A stretch of DNA of 46,327 bases from Belliella pelovolcani. GTDB lineage: Bacteria; Bacteroidota; Bacteroidia; Cytophagales; Cyclobacteriaceae. Below the pieces are notes generated by a model, which had not been told where the DNA came from, searched no databases, and saw nothing but the letters and a program-made list of their open reading frames with translations. Shown here one piece after another: positions 43,799 to 46,327 of the stretch (within the stretch, counting starts at the first letter, position 1; each line of letters opens with the position of its first letter). Position numbers and translations under genes: made by a program. Location of the stretch: the NCBI RefSeq assembly GCF_900156785.1, contig NZ_FTOP01000024.1, positions 1 through 46,327 of the forward strand. The letters run 5' to 3'.

Positions 43799-46087
43799 AT
43801 GCTACATTCAGATTTTCTTCAGGAAAACCCAAAACTTTTAATTTTCCTCCCAATATACTACACCTTATGGGCTGATAGTGTACTTACACCGACTGAGATC
43901 AAAGAAATGGAAACCTTAGTCAACAAGCAAAATTGGCTAAAGAAAAAAGAGAAGACTTGGTTGCTTCAGCAATTAGATCCACAGAATCCTCCAAAGCCTA
44001 AAGAGCTGAAAGCATGGAGAAAAGAAATCAAATCTCTTCAGCTCAATTCTGAAACAAGTTTAACAGAAATTGGGGTATCTCTAGCAACAAAATATGCTAG
44101 TGATATCTCCTTCATCCCGAAGACAATTCAAAGTTTTGAGAAAACGGAAGAGTTACTAGGTCTCTTGGGTAAAGAAGCCAGGTACAGTTTCCAAGCTGGC
44201 CATCAAACTATCACCACTTCACATCATGCAGAGCAAAATTTTGAGGTCAAGGAAATGACCAAGATTTTGGATGGAAGACAGGTAGATTTAATCAAAAGGG
44301 TCAAGACTGTCATTTCGGATCCTTCATTTGCTTTCCAAGAATTTGAAAGTTTGACAGCGCAACGAGAGCAAACTTTATTGTGGTGTCAGGAATTGGCGAA
44401 ACAGGGCTTTGGCGCATGGGCTTTCCCAAAATTTGCTAATGGAAAGGATGATATGGAAGGATATTTCACCATAATGGAAACGCTTTCCTACCACGATTTG
44501 AGTATGGTCATCAAATTTGGAGTCCAATTTGGGCTGTGGGGCATGAGTGTGTTCTTCCTTGGTACAGAAAAACACCATCAAAAATATCTCAAAGATGTAG
44601 GAAGCTTGAAGTTACCTGGCTGCTTTGCAATGACAGAAACAGGACACGGTTCCAATGTCAGAGGGCTTGAAACAACAGCTACCTACAATCACCAATCAAA
44701 AACCTTCACCATTCATACTCCCAATCCAGATGCTAGGAAGGAATATATTGGCAATGCAGCTATGCATGGTCAAATGGCCACCGTATTCGCCAAACTGATC
44801 ATTGATGGAGAAGACTTTGGTGTCAATGCCTTTATTGTTCCTTTACGTGACAGTAAAGGAAACCTGATATCGGGAGTAAGAATTGAGGATTGTGGAAGAA
44901 AAATGGGGCTAAATGGTGTAGATAATGGTGTGATCTATTTTGACCAAGTCAAAATCCCTAAAGAAAACATGCTAGATAGATTTTCCTCAGTTAATGAAAC
45001 TGGGGAATTTGAAAGTCCAATCAGTTCTGATAATAGGAGGTTTTTTACCATGCTTGGAACTTTGGTCGGAGGTAGAATTGGTATTCCTAGGTCTGCTCTT
45101 TCAGCTTCCAAAACTGGCTTAACCATCGCCATCCGACATGGGGAAAAACGTAAACAATTTGGTCCAGAGGGCGGTGAGGAAGTACCTATTCTAAACTATA
45201 GAATGCACCAACGCAGGCTTATGCCGCCTTTAGCTACCACTTATGCACTTCATTTTGCCTTACGCTACCTTACGCAGAGATTTCTGGATAGATCTGAAGA
45301 AGATGCACAAGAAATAGAAGCCTTAGCTGCTGGATTGAAAGCCTATACAACCTGGTTTACAACAGCCACCTTGCAGGAATGCAGGGAAGCTTGCGGTGGC
45401 AAAGGGTACTTATCCGAAAACAGAATTGATGCACTCAAAAACGACACAGATGTCTACACAACTTTTGAGGGAGACAATGTAGTCTTGATGCAGTTAGTTG
45501 CTAAAAATAGACTGACTGAGTTTAGACAGGAGTTTAGTGACATCAATATGTTCACAATTTTCAATTACGTAGCTAATCAAGCAAAAACGACTATCACTGA
45601 AAAAAATCCGCTGATTGTAAGAAGTACAGATCAAACACACCTATTGGACATGGATTTTCATCTGAGTGCATTCAAGTATCGAGAAAGAGCCATCTTATCA
45701 AGCGCCGCACAACGTATAAAAAGACACATTGATCAAGGAATGGATTCATTTGATGCCTTCAATGTGGTGCAGCATCATTTGGTCAATGTTGGCCAAGCCT
45801 ACATCGAAAGGGTAATTTTGGAAGAATTTCAAAAAGTAGTGATGGAAACAAAAGATCAAGGCACTCAAAAAGCTTTGGAGCAACTTTGTCAATTGTTTGC
45901 GTTGCACACCATAGAAAAAAATAGAGGGTGGTATCTTGAGCAAGGCTACATGGAAGGTATCAAAACAAAAGCGATTCGTAAAGAAGTCAATCAACTTTGC
46001 TGGGATGTGAGGAAGAATGCACTGGCACTTACCGATGCTTTTGATATCCCTGAAAGCTGTATAGCTGCTCCAATTGCAAAAAGGTAA
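43799..46087 (+). CDS. Acyl-CoA oxidase / acyl-CoA dehydrogenase family protein
   Basis: The protein has 762 residues from ATG 43799 (MLHSDFLQENPKLLIFLP); an upstream start at 43754 would add 15 residues. Residues about 10-75 form an N-terminal helical extension that resembles TerB/DjlA-type modules (YYTLWADSVLTPTEIKEME). The rest fits the acyl-CoA oxidase family, flavoproteins that oxidise acyl-CoA: CFAMTETGHGSNVRGLETTA, DCGRKMGLNGVDNG, REACGGKGYLSENRI and the catalytic Glu557 in TTFEGDNVV. It is longer than ordinary dehydrogenases, as oxidases are. Whether oxygen or a quinone-linked carrier accepts the electrons cannot be seen. A terminator follows. Confidence 0.9.
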   Translation: MLHSDFLQENPKLLIFLPIYYTLWADSVLTPTEIKEMETLVNKQNWLKKKEKTWLLQQLDPQNPPKPKELKAWRKEIKSLQLNSETSLTEIGVSLATKYASDISFIPKTIQSFEKTEELLGLLGKEARYSFQAGHQTITTSHHAEQNFEVKEMTKILDGRQVDLIKRVKTVISDPSFAFQEFESLTAQREQTLLWCQELAKQGFGAWAFPKFANGKDDMEGYFTIMETLSYHDLSMVIKFGVQFGLWGMSVFFLGTEKHHQKYLKDVGSLKLPGCFAMTETGHGSNVRGLETTATYNHQSKTFTIHTPNPDARKEYIGNAAMHGQMATVFAKLIIDGEDFGVNAFIVPLRDSKGNLISGVRIEDCGRKMGLNGVDNGVIYFDQVKIPKENMLDRFSSVNETGEFESPISSDNRRFFTMLGTLVGGRIGIPRSALSASKTGLTIAIRHGEKRKQFGPEGGEEVPILNYRMHQRRLMPPLATTYALHFALRYLTQRFLDRSEEDAQEIEALAAGLKAYTTWFTTATLQECREACGGKGYLSENRIDALKNDTDVYTTFEGDNVVLMQLVAKNRLTEFRQEFSDINMFTIFNYVANQAKTTITEKNPLIVRSTDQTHLLDMDFHLSAFKYRERAILSSAAQRIKRHIDQGMDSFDAFNVVQHHLVNVGQAYIERVILEEFQKVVMETKDQGTQKALEQLCQLFALHTIEKNRGWYLEQGYMEGIKTKAIRKEVNQLCWDVRKNALALTDAFDIPESCIAAPIAKR

Positions 46088-46094
46088 ATCATCA

Positions 46095-46129
46095 AAAAAG
46101 CCTGCTTCAATCGAATGAAGCAGGCTTTT
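46095..46129 (+). terminator. Rho-independent terminator of the acyl-CoA oxidase gene
   Basis: aaaagcctgcttca (46096-46109) pairs with tgaagcaggctttt (46116-46129). The T run is only four long but the stem is strong. Confidence 0.8.
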
Positions 46130-46149
46130 GTTACCATGCCTTAACTTTA

Positions 46150-46327
46150 GCACACAGATATGTCAATTTAAAATGACCTCCAAATTCGTATCCGTCCGAT
46201 AAACCCCATATTTTCTGATTTCTGTTTGGGTTGTAATCTTGCGTCATGAAAAAGATTAGCAACGACGAATATTACAAGCTGTTCACCAAGTGGCAAGGAT
46301 CAGGACTAAGCAAAGCTGCATTTGCAT
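46150..46327 (+). mobile_element. Probable left end of an IS66-type insertion sequence
   Basis: The partial TnpA-like gene at 46246 suggests that an insertion sequence begins between the acyl-CoA oxidase terminator (ends 46129) and the ATG. The left boundary given here is approximate. No inverted repeat can be confirmed because the other end is outside the window. Confidence 0.4.
46246..46327 (+). CDS. tnpA: IS66-type accessory protein, N-terminal fragment at window edge
   Basis: From ATG 46246 the frame is open to the window end and gives 27 complete codons: MKKISNDEYYKLFTKWQGSG, continuing LSKAAFA. This fits the start of IS66-family accessory proteins (TnpA-like, helix-turn-helix), whose N-termini typically read (F/L)xxWxxSGLSKxAFC. 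The gene is cut by the window end. The terminal repeat of the element should lie in 46130-46245, but I could not define it. The call rests on a short peptide. Confidence 0.6.
   Translation, partial: MKKISNDEYYKLFTKWQGSGLSKAAFA

Overview
The window looks like a chromosomal segment of a Bacteroidota bacterium, most likely of the order Cytophagales (Cyclobacteriaceae-like). The basis is an AT-rich sequence without strong Shine-Dalgarno sites, two promoters of the Bacteroidota type (TTTG, about 19 bases, TAnnTTTG), and families typical of the phylum: an MBG/YDG-repeat surface protein, DUF1573, PD40-OmpA, a BlaI/M56-BlaR1 pair carrying TonB-like domains, a tricorn-type S41 protease, an NlpE-like lipoprotein and a carboxypeptidase-regulatory TonB-dependent receptor. 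The assignment is inferred from gene content only. No rRNA, tRNA or CRISPR array was seen.

Layout. 1-2529 (minus) is the N-terminal part of a very long secreted repeat protein whose end lies outside the window; it carries 76-residue repeats with high DNA identity. 2.9-6.8 kb holds a YtxH-like protein, a DUF1573 protein, trpS, an unknown protein and a fasciclin lipoprotein. 7.1-10.2 kb (minus) has FadD and a long-chain acyl-CoA dehydrogenase. 10.4-13.6 kb has a secreted M28 peptidase, an unknown secreted protein and a thioesterase. 13.6-16.3 kb is a probable minus-strand operon: deoxyhypusine-synthase-like protein, PD40-OmpA protein, thioesterase. 16.4-18.9 kb (minus) has a lipid-anchored OmpH/Skp-like protein, a small membrane protein, an HDAC-family deacetylase and an acidic unknown protein. 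19-20.7 kb has an AlbA_2 protein, a holin-4-like membrane protein and a fatty acid desaturase. 20.9-24.2 kb is the BlaI/BlaR1 pair; BlaR1 is interrupted late by an in-frame TAA. 24.2-25.9 kb (minus) has an agmatinase-family enzyme and SixA. 26.1-31.6 kb (plus) has topA, a class III-like sirtuin, a YfcC transporter and a patatin. 31.7-34.8 kb has a secreted unknown, then a Tat-targeted HisC-like aminotransferase with a GNAT and a membrane protein. 35-46.1 kb has a TonB-dependent receptor, an NlpE lipoprotein, a tricorn-type protease, an RluA pseudouridine synthase and an acyl-CoA oxidase. The right edge enters what looks like an IS66-type element.

How the genes work together. Fatty-acid metabolism recurs (FadD, LCAD-type dehydrogenase, thioesterase, desaturase, acyl-CoA oxidase). 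Two protein deacylases (HDAC-type and sirtuin) lie about 10 kb apart. A DHS-like enzyme and an agmatinase-family enzyme, both linked to polyamine metabolism, lie about 8 kb apart. Many products are cell-envelope proteins. Most of the window is ordinary core genome. The points most worth a second look are the in-frame stop in BlaR1, the mosaic repeats at the left edge, a terminator-like hairpin touching the HDAC start codon, and the sirtuin that has lost its zinc cysteines. I found no convincing evidence of a wholly new multi-gene system.
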